DNA from: Varanus komodoensis
Lineage: Eukaryota; Chordata; Lepidosauria; Squamata; Varanidae
NCBI RefSeq assembly: GCF_004798865.1
Contig: NW_025335468.1
Span: 4,479,587 to 4,543,586, forward strand
DNA length: 64,000 nucleotides
Reading direction: 5' to 3'
Position 1 is the first letter of the stretch. Each line of letters starts with the position of its first letter. The notes under the pieces were generated by a model. The model had not been told where the DNA came from. It saw only the letters and a program-made list of their open reading frames with translations, and searched no databases. Below are positions 36,505 to 47,790 of this stretch, piece by piece. A program made the translations under genes and the position numbers.

Positions 36505-38384
36505 GTATGTGTGCTTGGCATGCTGCCGTCCCCAGTGCAAAGCCGGTAATGTGGTTCCTGAGAGAGGAAACGTTCTTCCCACCCTTCCCTTCCATGCTTT
36601 TAGTCAGTAGCTTCTTGCATTATTCGTTATGATGCAACTTTGTAGCCAAGCCTGCAAGTAGACTGTGAAACTGAATGTGCCATTCCCAGTTTAATATGAA
36701 TGTCAATAGAGGCATGCTGCATGTCGCTGCCATTTCCCTATTATCTTGGACAAAGCTGTCTTATCCCAGCTCGCTGTTCTCCCTTGAAGGCATGTCACCT
36801 GGTGGCAATAATGGGTACCATCCTCTGGGAAATGTCACTTACGAAGTGGTATATTCTGACCTGAGCACTGCAAAGTTGATGCTGCGTATTCACCAGCCTA
36901 AGGAAAAGCAGCGTTTAGTAGAACTGTTCTTCTGAAGTATCTGGATCTCATACCATGCATGAGACTGATGGTGCTTCTATGGATATATATTAGCAGGATG
37001 GTATGAAAGGTGTATGCCAGGAAAAGTGCTTTGTTAAATATCCTGTGTAGTAGCAGAACCACAGAAGCACTAATTATTATGCCAGGAAGTACAGAACTTC
37101 CAAGAATGTAATCAGCTCCTCTCTTTGGGCAAGCTGGCCTTCTATCTCAGACATTAATGGAGTGCCATCACCTCTCCTTTTTTTGAAACATGCTGCACTC
37201 AAAGCATTCTGTTATTCAGAAGTTCAAAGTTAAGAAGAAAAAAATGGTGAGACTTCCCCTGGGTTAAATGGCTGTTCTTTATTACAAATTAGTTATAACA
37301 CATTTTCATTGTATTTTCCCCTTTTTAAATCCTTGGCTGCAGTTGTGTTTTTGGGGCCCATGTTTTAAAAAGAGAGCTCTTCTTCATTTTACCAGGTCTG
37401 AATAAACCCCACACATGATCCATTATTGGAAAAGGAATTGACAGTCAAAAAATGACTCTGATGCACTTGATTCAGTACAGTCACCATTACTTGCAAACCC
37501 AGCTTACTTTCAGATATGAAGCAGCGTGCTCCACTTCACTTAGGGCAGGCGTCCTGGAGTCTAATCCCTGGGGGGGGGGCAGCAGGGGGGGGGGGCTGAC
37601 TGGGACCAGACTGAATCCTTTTCTGTTTTGCAAATGTGATTCTATTTAACCTGTATGAATTTGATCTACAATAATAGACGAGGATAAATTGTAACTCCAC
37701 TTCTGTGGTAGAAGCTGCTTTTTAACAGCTGCATGTGGTTGGATTATGATAGGGGAATGAACAAAGTATTACTGGTGGCATTGCTTGCTGAAGCCTGGCC
37801 AGTAAAGTTTCATTTTTTGTGTATTTATATTGTTCAAAGCTGATGTTTGTTCTCATTGTGAAACCAAGAGAAGCAAATCTAGGCATGGGGAGGTTGAATG
37901 CATGTTTGAGTGGGAGTCGATGAATAGCATTGGAAGCCCTGACTTTGTTTTTATATGTTCTTTTGTGTATCATGTATATGAAATGAGACTCCTGTTGTTC
38001 TTTGATTAGGGGAAAAAGCATATTCCATGTATGAATGTATATATCTCATGCACTGGTGGCATTTTCTGGTTTCAAATTGTAATAAAACTCCTGAAAATAA
38101 TTTGCATAAAGAGGTCTCCTAATTTATGACTAAACTTGCAGTATTCAAAGACATTACTGCCACCCTCTGGCATTCCTTTTCAATTGTATTGAACAATTCC
38201 TGATGGTGAAATATCACCTTCCGGGTTGGGAGAGCTTTCTTTTGGCCACCTTGAGTGGGAGCAGTGGAAATCGCAGACTGGGGCAGTAATACAGCAAACC
38301 TTGTTATGCATATGAGTCATAATGCTCTTCAAAAAGCATATCGTCACAAGGAGGTTTGCACTTCTGTAGCATCTGTCACCTCAG
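36505..38384. other. Stretch between candidate exons 1 and 2
   Basis: Contains paired G-runs at 37570-37595 and an AATAAA at 38081-38086 in a 3' UTR-like context (taataaaactcctg), which could alternatively be a distal RASSF7 poly(A) signal. A small open frame (36675-36935, +) has no support as a gene. Confidence 0.4.
37570..37595. repeat. Two closely spaced G-runs
   Basis: G10 and G11 runs separated by 'cagca'. They could together form an intramolecular quadruplex on the + strand. Confidence 0.9.
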
Positions 38385-38499
38385 CCAGTCAAACACCATC
38401 ATTCTGGCAATGAATGAAGAACTCAAGGAGCTGTATGACTGCCTGTTAATGGAGAGATCCATCTTTTCCATGTTTAAGGAAGATAGAATGACATGCCAT
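38385..38499 (+). CDS. Candidate exon 2 of an unrecognised + strand gene
   Basis: Acceptor tctgtcacctcag, donor CAT|gtaagt (near-consensus). The 115 bases begin with one base that completes a split codon and then read QSNTIILAMNEELKELYDCL and LMERSIFSMFKEDRMTCH. The other two frames are closed. It takes phase 2 from candidate exon 1 and leaves in phase 0. No domain is recognised; the acidic-hydrophobic, possibly coiled character is all that can be said. Confidence 0.35.
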
Positions 38500-38926
38500 G
38501 TAAGTTTTTGGGGAAGGCAGCAAGACGTTGTAGTCTGCTAGAAACATTGTTTGATTTTATAATATGGTATAACTCAAACAGAGCTTTCAGTACAAGTCAC
38601 ACTTCACACACAGGTATGTGTCTTTTCCATGCATATCTAACCCTTTACAGAATAAGGGAACAAGTGGGTTGACATAGGCACTGTTCAGCTAAAATGGATG
38701 CTCATTTTACCACTTCATGAAAGCTTTACCTGTAGTGTTTTGATTTCTAAAATATTGGGCATTTGCATTCTTGCACCTTAACTCTGAGGAATAGCTAAAG
38801 CTTTTCTGGGTGAGAAGACAAACATTATGTATCCTTAAAATTACTCATATTTCACACATTCCAGGCCTTCAGTTCTGTTCTAAAACCTACAACCCCATGA
38901 ACTGTGGGGTTCTATCTTATTTCTAG

Positions 38927-39038
38927 TCTAGAAAGCTGGATCGAGAGGGCAAAGAGCTCTTGCCACAGATCTTTCTAGAATTCGAAATGTCAGTTGGCCT
39001 TCGAAAACAATACTGGTTCACCTGCTCAGACAGAGATG
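38927..39038 (+). CDS. Candidate exon 3 of an unrecognised + strand gene
   Basis: Acceptor ttctatcttatttctag, then 112 bases open in one frame only: SRKLDREGKELLPQIFLEFE and MSVGLRKQYWFTCSDRD plus one base. The donor G|gtattt is weak. It accepts phase 0 from candidate exon 2 and leaves in phase 1, as candidate exon 4 requires. Aromatic and charged residues are spread as in a folded protein rather than as in random translation. Confidence 0.35.
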
Positions 39039-39225
39039 GTATTTTTAAGTGCATTAACATCACACTAATTCACTAGAACTGCCCTCCTCCTCCTCTATGT
39101 GCATTGTTAAAAGCAGAACTAATAAACCTCTGCATGCTGTTTTACAGTAATCTAATCAACTTGGCCTGTTTCTGCAAAAAGACCAACCATCATTTATGGG
39201 TTAAAGCATGTTTCTCTTCCTAAAG

Positions 39226-39328
39226 AGATTATACCCTCTGTCTCAACCCTGTCAATCAACAACAAAATGAGATCTGCTGCTAAAACTCCCGACAACACAG
39301 GGCTGATGAAGCAGATGACAAGAGCAAG
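39226..39328 (+). CDS. Candidate exon 4 of an unrecognised + strand gene
   Basis: Acceptor tttctcttcctaaag, then 103 bases whose only open frame reads IIPSVSTLSINNKMRSAAKT and PDNTGLMKQMTRA before a weak AG|gtctcc donor. In phase 1, out phase 2, which suits both neighbours. This is the least certain member of the chain because of its donor. Confidence 0.27.
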
Positions 39329-39404
39329 GTCTCCACTCTTTCCTGCTGACCAGTTGCAGCACTTTGCGTCTTAATCACTGAAGAAACAATCGCCCTGATT
39401 TTGG

Positions 39405-39422
39405 GGTGTGTGGGGGGGGGGT
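39405..39422. repeat. Short G-rich tract
   Basis: 'ggtgtgtgggggggggggtg' on the + strand, inside the intron between candidate exons 4 and 5. Confidence 0.85.
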
Positions 39423-39880
39423 GAAGGAGAGCTGATGCAGAAGCAGAATTTGCAACAAAATGTGACCACATATCCTCCCCCACAATGGAAGTGATCCCCC
39501 TCAGGGTTCCAGCCATGCCTTTCTGCATTATATTGTACGTTGTTAGAAGTCACTCCTGACTGATACTGCATGGCTGTTAGTGAGGATAGCTTATTGGGCT
39601 TTTCTGGGAAGACACCCTTTGGGTGTGTTTAACAGAATTAATTGCACTTCTGCAAGGTAGTTCCTCTGAATATGTGGATGCTTCCCTTAGTCAAGTTTTG
39701 GCTCCACTTTTGTCAGCATAGGAGCACTGAATTAGAGAAAGGGAATGACAGAGAGATGGGTACCACTTGCAAGCAAAAACTAACAAACTGCAGTGGTATC
39801 TCCCAAGGCTCAGGCACTATACATTATGTTGGTTAAGTGTTGAGAACAACCGACTGGATGTTTTATTTATTCTTTTATAG

Positions 39881-39999
39881 CCTGTACTTCCTCAAGGCAT
39901 CTCAGCACATCATAGCGTTTGACAGGTGGTCTTCCATGGAAGAACTACTTGGGGTTATCTCCTCTCAACTTCCAGCAGAGAAACCTTATGTGCTTTCTG
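39881..39999 (+). CDS. Candidate exon 5 of an unrecognised + strand gene
   Basis: An excellent acceptor (ttatttattcttttatag) is followed by 119 bases reading LYFLKASQHIIAFDRWSSME and ELLGVISSQLPAEKPYVLS, ending at G|gtaatt. In phase 2, out phase 1. A possible next exon begins after tatctttccag at 40071 but is less convincing. The peptide looks like folded protein; I do not recognise its family. Confidence 0.35.
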
Positions 40000-40661
40000 G
40001 TAATTTCTTGGAAGGGAGCACCTGAATCTGTGAAGAACTGCTTATAAAGCAAATAATCCATATCTTTCCAGAACTTGTTTTCTTATCAGATGTCTGTGCT
40101 GTCCACATAAATATATTCTGTAAATCAGTTATTATTCCACTTAATAGGTCACTGAGAACCAAATCACACAGTTGTGTGTTTTAGTTAACATTGCTGGATT
40201 TGTTTATAAAGTGGGAATGAGGAACTAATTTTTAACATTAAATGAGTGTATGGCATGGGCCAGGGAATATTTTTGGCTTGCACGCATTTTTGGCCATTTG
40301 GAAACTGTCCTGGGCGCCACCACAAAATGGCTGCCATGAAAGGTATGGCAAAGAACAAGCAACTTGCCCCAAACCCTAAATATAAAGCAGAGGTGGGGTC
40401 AGTCTGGGCCCCAACCCACTAAACAACTATGAAGCCACAGCTTTCAGCATCCACAAGAATGTATTTCACAGCAATCTTAACTCCCAGAAGCAAATGTGTT
40501 AATTTAAAAAACTAAGTTGGCTGGTACCAAGAAAGATACTGAGGTGGTGGGTGTACTGGTGCCTCTGATGTGGCGGATGGAACCCTGTCCCACACCAGGC
40601 TGTGCCACGCTCTGCTCTAATACATTTCCCCCATCCCAGTTTACTTCTGGTATCAGGGTTA
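40000..40661. other. Unassigned stretch
   Basis: No gene supported beyond a possible continuation of the exon chain at 40072. The 40260-40420 block ('gcatttttggccatttgg..cgccaccacaaaatggctgcca') looks like a dispersed repeat fragment but I cannot name it. Confidence 0.4.
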
Positions 40662-40669
40662 GGCTAAGG

Positions 40670-41086
40670 CAGTGGTGGCAAACCTATGGTGCAGGTGCTG
40701 CAGCAGGCACACAGAGCCCTCTCTCGGCATGCAAGTCCAGTCACCCCAGCATCACCCCAGCAGCCGAGCATCAGATAACAGTGCACATAGGGGTCATGCG
40801 CATGCTCGGAAAGGAGCAGTGGCACCAGGCGATGATGTCATGAGCCGCAACTCATTTGCCATGACTCATCTGAGCTTTCACATGGCCAGTCAGTGCGCTG
40901 CCAAGGAGAGAATGAGAGGGAGAGGGGAAGAGAGAGGGAGAGATTGAGATTGAGATTTGCTTGGACTGGCTGTGAATTGTTTTTTCTAAACTAAAACCTC
41001 AGTATTCAGGTTTTATTACAGTGTTGGCCCTTTGTGTTTTGGATTGCAGCTTGGGCACTTGGTCTCTAAAAGGTTCGCCATCACTG
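40670..41086. mobile_element. hAT superfamily non-autonomous DNA transposon with 8-bp target duplication
   Basis: The element starts CAGTGGTGGCAAACCTAT and its right end reads, on the complement, CAGTGATGGCGAACCTTT: imperfect terminal inverted repeats, 15 of 18 matching. It is flanked by ggctaagg (40662-40669) and ggctaggg (41087-41094), a seven-of-eight match of the 8-bp length typical of hAT. It is 417 bp long and has no transposase frame, so it is a MITE. The inside is partly GA-rich near 40895-40960. Confidence 0.9.
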
Positions 41087-41094
41087 GGCTAGGG

Positions 41095-41319
41095 GAACAT
41101 AGGCTGAGCAAAGCACAGGGTTGTGAGGCAGGGGAGGGGTGGGTTTGCTTCCCTTCACACTACTCTTCTTACAAAAAGAAACTTCCTCTGTTTCTGGTAA
41201 AACCAGCCCGTAGATGCACAGATGAACAGTTTGGCTTTCTGAGGCTGGGAAGAAGGCTGCAGTTTCCCACCCAGCATATTGTGCATTGCTGGGGATAACA
41301 GAGGAGAATGCCCTCAAAC
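41095..41319. other. Unassigned stretch
   Basis: No gene or repeat recognised; short open frames overlap on both strands. Confidence 0.4.
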
Positions 41320-41410
41320 AGCCTCCACATCCTGGTGTCCTCCAATGTTTTGGACTATCACTTCTCCCTGGACTCCTGACCATTGGGAATGCTGGTTGGG
41401 ACTGGCAGGA
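41320..41410. mobile_element. hAT-like MITE copy
   Basis: 'tccaatgttttggactatca' and 'ctcctgaccattgggaatgctggttggga' belong to the palindromic MITE family of 11055-11150. Ends and duplication cannot be fixed. Confidence 0.55.
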
Positions 41411-42052
41411 GGTGGGATCCAGAGCATGGAAGGCGGATAAGCTGCCCTGGAAGAACTGCATCACAGCTCTGCATCAGCGCAAATTCTGCAATGAAAAGTG
41501 AACTCCAGGCAGGATTTTTTGCCATTCCTCATTGGGTAATTTAACAGAAGTTAAATTACATTGTTCAAAGTAAGAGACTGGACTCACATGACATGACAAG
41601 CCACTCTTGTTTGCTTTGTGTTGTCCAGTTGTGGTCTTTCACCAAGGTTTGTTTTGCCTATGAAGGCTGCAGTAAGCATAAGGGCAGTGGTAATACAAGA
41701 GACAGACGGGAAGGCTCCTCAGCACCTTTCATTCCTCTGGGCTGCAGCAAAGAAAGCACAGCAGCCTGCTCCAAAGTTAGGCAGCAGCTGCTCAGAGGCA
41801 CAAACTTTCATCCACTTGCGTGCAAAGAGTGTTTCAACACCTGGGGCTAGAAACCAGGCAGATAGGAAAGCAGCCTTGCCAGTCAGACCGAAACAGGCTC
41901 CTATCCCATTTTGCACCCCTGAGTTTTGCTATATTTAATAGCAGTAGGAGCTGGCTCAGAAGGCCCAGTTCTCTTGAAGGTCTAATTAGAAAGAGGCTCC
42001 TGATGCGTGAAAACAACACACCTACTTTAGCCTTCCGATTTCATTCAGTCCA

Positions 42053-42091
42053 AGCAGAGCAGAGCAAGAGCAGAGCAGAGCAGAGCAGAGC
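42053..42091. repeat. (AGAGC)n pentamer repeat
   Basis: About seven agcag/agagc units with one interruption ('caagag'). Confidence 0.9.
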
Positions 42092-42496
42092 TTCCTTTGG
42101 TAGCTCCCTGACCTGGATGTTCATATTGGTCTGAATAAAAATGTTCAGTACAAGCCTAGTCTCGAATTAACGATGGGTCTTCCAAATTCCTCCTTTGCAC
42201 AGAGCTTGAATTTAGCCGGTAGTGTGGCCTGGCCAGCAGACGGTGTGCCATCTGGACCATGTTCAAAACCCTACTAGATGAGCCGTGTTGCTCTGAGTAA
42301 ACCTGCAGTCTTGTGCTTTGAAAGTCTGAAAACTTACCTCTGAGCAGACATGCCCAAAACTGAGCTGTGCTTTGTATGCCTGGTGGGAAAATGTCCAAAT
42401 GGGTCAGAATTATGTGCGCATGTGTTCGTGTATGGCCATGGGTGCCCCCCCCCCGCAGCATTTTCCAAACATGACTCATGAGGCTGAAAATGTTGT

Positions 42497-42577
42497 GCAC
42501 TTCCTGACATGCACACTTACCTTCAAGTAAGCTCCATTTATCTTCTTGTGATGTACTTCCAAGTAAACACGCATAAG
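42497..42577 (-). repeat. Squamate dispersed repeat ('acttac..caagtaagc' type)
   Basis: Its reverse complement reads like the very common squamate 'ctactcagaagtaagtcccattgagttcaatggggcttactcc' element, here as 'tggaagtacatcacaagaag' and 'atggagcttacttgaaggtaag'. A better + strand copy is at 63698-63795. Confidence 0.5.
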
Positions 42578-45514
42578 ACAGCATCATAAATCTCTTCCAG
42601 CCTCTGAGATTTACAGCACAACCCCATTTGTAAAGAGAAAATAATGCTGTTTACTGGCAAGATGGCGTGTATCTTTAACACATTTAGGCACACAATGTGA
42701 ATAATGAATTGAGTTCTGTCCCGTCCCCGCCACCCATCTCACTGGCTTGTATGCAGCCTTGAAGCAAAAAGCAAAGGGACCATAACTTGTTGGCAAAAGA
42801 CAATGCTAATGAAAAAGTTTCTAGGTTGCATCCCTAACTTTACCAGATTTAATTATATTTTTAAAGAGTTGTCCCTAATCAAGGTTACAAGTATTATAAC
42901 AAGTGGGGATTGAGGATGGCTGTGCACTTGTAGACACCCTGGCAGCCATGTCTGGGGTGACTAAGAAGAAAAAGACTTGGCTCTTTTCAGCAATTCCAGG
43001 TTGAACCTGATAAAACTGTGGAATTTAATGGGCCCTACTGAGAGTTCCGCACCTGCTAACTGCCCAGTCTACCCACTTCATTTGCCTATCTCGTTCCTGG
43101 ACTCTTTCCAGACAAGGACAAGCTACTCAGACTCCACAGTGTCCTGCCATGTGCCTTTGAGCATCTCTCTGTGGTCTACATTGGGTTTCCAGTTTTAAAC
43201 ATGACTCAGGAATAGATTCTTTTGTGAGCACATCAGTGGATAGGATGCGCTGGAAGAACTGGACCACTGAGTCACCCCACTCTCAGTGGCATCAACTGAG
43301 GGGCATTGTTTGGCTTTTGAACACAAGACAGTTAAAATGCTTGAAATTCCCGAGTGACTATTGACTCAGCCCTTCAAACTGTTCTAGCAGTGAAAACCAT
43401 CTTCTTTTACACGTCCCATTTTGCAGCTCATTTGCTGATGCAGTGAGAAACAAAGCTCAGTTCTTTGTACGGAGTGTCACAAATTCTTGAAAGTATATAA
43501 ACACATACCTATATAAACACGCACGCACACACAGAGGCTTGTGTGGGGATCAATTTGCATGATACTTGGCATCTTCTTTGCTCTGTCTGCCAGAATGCAT
43601 TCATTATATTTCCTCTGAATTGCTTTGATGATTGCATTTTTGTTGTTTTTAAACATATTTTGTGTTTATCTGATTATTTATAGCCATACTTATAGAACAT
43701 CTTCCCCCATGCACACCCTGTATCCACAAGGATGAAGGGCAGGCTGTACATTCTTTTTGTTACAAGTGAATTATCTGTCCTCCATGGCACAACTGTTGGC
43801 TGTGCAGGTTTCCTGAGCCTCCCTGTAAAATATGGAACGCTCCATTTCCTTTGCCATGCATGTTTTGAAACGGCTATGGAGGGAATCATTTCTGTCAGAA
43901 AGTATTCTGCTAACCTGAGTTCATTCATGTGTCCACAATCCAGTCTTGATTATATTTATGTATCTTTTCATCCAAGGAACCCAGGATGGATCACTTCCTC
44001 TAGAAGGTTTTGGGTTGGTAGCTGTAATACATAGTCGGTAGTTGCAAAAAGAGTCCAGTTTAATATGCTAACAGAAGTCTTGGATTAATGGCTGCTGGTG
44101 CCCTAAGACCTGTGGGGCCAGAAATACAAGAGCAGGGCCAAGCAAGATATGTCCATTTTGGCTCTGTGGAAGCAATGTTTCCTTTAGGTTCTGAAAGCCA
44201 GTTGACCTCTAATACATCAAAAAAGTCAAAATGCCACTGCTTCGAATATACAACATGTTCATTATAGGCTTATATATTTCTTTGAGTGTATTCGTTAAAT
44301 CTAGACTCAACGTTTCCACCAAATGGTGCTGAAGGCTACAGTTTTTAATTGCAGTATGGTACTGGAAGATTTCAACTACATGCTGTCAGGATTGTGAGGC
44401 CTGGTTTTCTATGCCATCCTCAGCAAAAGATACGTATTGAGGTAAACTCCTGGCCCAAGACTTTTAAGGACAACCTGTCAGCTTTCTGAAGTACAAGTTA
44501 TAGGAAACCTGTTTGACCAGAACAATCTGGAAAAAAACTCTGTACAACTCAAAAGCTTACATTCTTACAGAACCCCCCCCCCCCAATTTATTTAGGGCAT
44601 GACTGGTTCTTTTTATGGATCCTGCTAATCAATATCACCAGTGAGTATTTTCAAGACTTTTAATGTATACACTGACACAATATATGTAAAAATTCCTGTT
44701 TAATGGTGTCTTAAGTAAGCTAATTCTGTGGCCTTTTAAGCAGTTAATGTGGCCATATCCCAATTGTATCTGCATTGCAGGATCAGATATTCCATGAATG
44801 TAACAGTAGGAAAACTGAGTGAGTTCAATCCTGGTGTTCTGTAAGGGCTTACCAGAATTTAAAATATGGGTGGGACAGAATGGGTGAATTTAAGTGTAGA
44901 AGATTAATAATTAGTTTTGGGGGTGGTTTCAAAACCATCATGTCCTCCAAGCAACAACTTCCAGCCCAAAAGTTTCCTTCCTTATGTTTTTAGTGGTCAA
45001 GCTGGCTGTATTCTGCTTGCCTCAGGAAAATGCAGGCCCTCTTAGCATGTGAACTGTGGCAGTCGGGCCTGTGAGGAAGGAACAGGTCAAAGTCCCTGAA
45101 ATGACAGAACTGTGTCCAGATATCTATGACATTTGGTAATCTTCCTTTTTATTATTTTTATTGTTATTTTTAAAGGATCCATCCTCTTTTATTCTGTAGT
45201 AACAAGTACAGGAACAACCTGGTAATGCGAATCATTTCTTAAATGCAGAATAGTTGTGCAGGTGTATAAAAGCAAGACACACACTTTATTCATGAAAAGT
45301 AAATAATAGAGAATTTTAGCTCCTGTCCTTCACCCACCTTTTAATTATTAGTTACATTAGATTAACAAAGGATACATCCATTAATAAAGGATACATATGG
45401 GACATAAACTGGTTAGGAGAAGATGCCAAATTTTAATCTGGTTCATTTTAGCAAAAATACTTGGGGCAAAATCCAAAATTGTGTGACTAGACAGCAAGCT
45501 TGTTGTGTCAGAGA

Positions 45515-45705
45515 GCCAGCATGGTGTGGTGGTTGGCCTGGGAGATCAAGGTTCTAGTCCCCACTAGGCAACAAAACATACAGGGTGACTGAGCCAGTCA
45601 CTCTCTCTCAGCCCAACCTACCTCACAGGGTTGTTGTGAGGATAAAATGCAGCTATGCAAGCTACCTTGGATTTCTCACAAGAGGCAGACAGGATATAAA
45701 TGCAA
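45515..45705 (+). repeat. tRNA-derived squamate SINE, well preserved
   Basis: Box A region 'tggtgtggtgg' at 45522-45532 and box B 'ggttctagtcc' at 45550-45560 are both recognisable, 17 bases apart. The body has 'agccagtcactctctctcag' and 'cctcacagggttgttgtgag', and the tail 'cagacaggatataaatgca'. This is the cleanest member of the family in the window. Confidence 0.9.
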
Positions 45706-47139
45706 TGTCATCTTCATAATAGCTTGTAGAGTGGATTCCTCACCCCCCGTATTCCTCAAGCCTCCTCAGGGGTTCAAGGAACCTAGAGAACCTTGTGAAC
45801 TGTTTGTACAGGGCTGTAACAGGAGAGAGAATCACCAAAGTTGTGGGAATGGGGCAAAAATCCTCCAGCAACTTCAAGTGACCCCCCCCCATCCCACCAC
45901 AGCCTAGTAAGACCCTGTCCCCCGTTCTGTCACTCCCCACCACCCCTTGGAGGGACTTTCATTTGGGGGTGGGGTACTGCATGCGACTACACTGGGGAGG
46001 AATGGGAGGGAATGGTCCCGCTTGCTTTCCCTGAGTGCATGGTCAGAGTTCATGCTTCATGCAGAACAGACTGTTGTCATTTGCCCAGCAAATGTAGCAT
46101 TTAGGATGCAATCCTACACCTTGTGGCCTTGATGACTCTAAGCCAACAAACTGGGAGTTTGCATGCATCCAAGCCCAGAATAAGGCAGGAGGAACAAATA
46201 CCTTGTTCCAGCTGATTTGGGCTATCTAGATGCAGCACCAGGAAGGGGAAAGGAAGGCTGCTGGGAGCTCAGCTAAGTGTCTGGCCCCAGCCTCCTTCCC
46301 TCTCTGTCCCTTCCACAGACACATCTTTGCCCTTCCTGCAGCCAGTTGCAACTGGGAGGAGGGACGGCTGGTGTGCCTCTTTCTATGCTGGGTGCCTTCA
46401 GAGTCCCACCTGCAAGATTGCAGGACCTCAGAGCTGGGGCTCCAAAGCACCTGTAAGCCTCCCAGAGGATGTCAGGGGGCCATTGGATTGCACCCTAAGA
46501 GTGCCAAAAGAAGGCTCACAGAAGAACCCACGTCGCTTCGCCTCCTAAAGTGGCATAGCACATTGCCCTGCGTGGCCACCTAAAGTCGAGGTGTCTAGTC
46601 ATCGAATTGCTGTGGCACTCAAGCAAGAAAATCTCACAAGCACCTCTCCCCGTTCCTGACAGTAAAAATACAATCACAATAGATGAAATAACTATTTCTT
46701 GTCCTTTCATAACACTCCGATATGTTTCCTGACACGGTTGTCTCTTCCTGCCTAATGGCAGAACCTAAGAATACTGCTGAGATGTATTTTCTCTCTCTCA
46801 CACACAAAACACGTCCACACTCATACGCACTAGCAATGGGAAAGACTAGGCTGACAGTGTGTGGTTGTTGCTGATTTCCCTTCTGCATGTTAATCCTCCA
46901 ACCCTTTCCATGAAGGAAGCAAGCAGGCCTGGACAAATAAGCCTTTTCAAAAATTCTTTCCAGAACTGAGAATATTATCTTGCTTCTGATACTGTTTAGA
47001 AACATGAAGCTTCCTGCCTCTCAGAGAGAAATCACTGAGAGGGCCATGATTTTAGCCCAAGCAACCTGAAGCCACTGAGCAGAGCTGCTTATACAGCTAT
47101 AAGCAACCTCCATCTTTCTTCTGACTTCTGGCTCAGGCT
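45706..47139. other. Intergenic stretch
   Basis: No gene supported. Several overlapping frames around 46.2-46.6 kb have no domain. A partial squamate repeat ('ggatgcaatcctacaccttg') begins near 46105. Confidence 0.45.
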
Positions 47140-47560
47140 TGTTTATTTATCAAATTTGTTTGCCACACCCAATAGTCCCACACTAGACTCCTTGGACAGT
47201 GTACAACAACAAAAACAACTTATATAAATTATACAAAAATAATATTTAAAAGTCTAAAATAGATTAAAGAATACAGCTATGACTGCTACACAGTGCCTTA
47301 AAAGTTACTGCTCTGGGGAGCTGATTCCAACGATTGGGTGCAGCCACCAAGAAGGACCTCCTTCTATTTGCCATCCCCTTCACCTCGCCTGGGAAAGTTT
47401 CTTCAAGAAGAGCCTATCGACCAGATCTTAACACATGGGTGGGTATGCGCAAGAGGAGACAGTCCTTCAAATATCCTGGGCCCAAGCCATTTAGGGCTTT
47501 GTATGTTAAAGCAAGCACTTTAAATTGGGCTTGGACTTCAACCGGTAGCCAGTGAAAATT
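47140..47560. repeat. Dispersed squamate repeat (LINE-related)
   Basis: Phrases such as 'agatcttaacacatgggtgg', 'cctgggcccaagccatttagggctttgtatgttaaagcaagcactttaaattgggcttggacttcaaccggtagccagtg' (read in pieces) match a repeat found widely in lizards that carries 'cccaagccgtatagggctttataggt..agcactttgaattg'. Family name not certain. Confidence 0.6.
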
Positions 47561-47569
47561 AAATTAAGA

Positions 47570-47790
47570 TTATACTACATCCTACCTTTGTTCCTTTCAA
47601 GAACTGACAATGGCGTACACACTTCCCCTCCTCAAAATCTTATCCTCACAGCAACAACCCTGTGAGGTAAGTTGGTCTGAGAGCCCGTGACTGGGCCAGT
47701 CACCCAGTGAGCCCCGTGGCCGAGCAGGGAATGGAACCCAGATCGCCTGAGTCCCAGTCCTGCACTCCTAACCACTACACCACACTGTTA
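47570..47790 (-). repeat. tRNA-derived squamate SINE, reverse orientation
   Basis: The - strand head is 'cagtgtggtgtagtggttag' at 47787, box B lies in 'ctgggttccattccctgct', followed by 'ggcccagtcacgggctctca' and 'cctcacagggttgttgctgt'. It sits directly against the preceding repeat. Confidence 0.85.

Larger units (their letters stand above)
41411..45514. other. Intergenic stretch with scattered repeats
   Basis: Contains the AGAGC repeat at 42053, a repeat piece at 42497, a C-run at 44573-44584 and a short LINE/SINE tail at 43945-43990 ('gattatatttatgtatcttttcatccaaggaacccaggatgg'). No gene supported. Confidence 0.45.
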
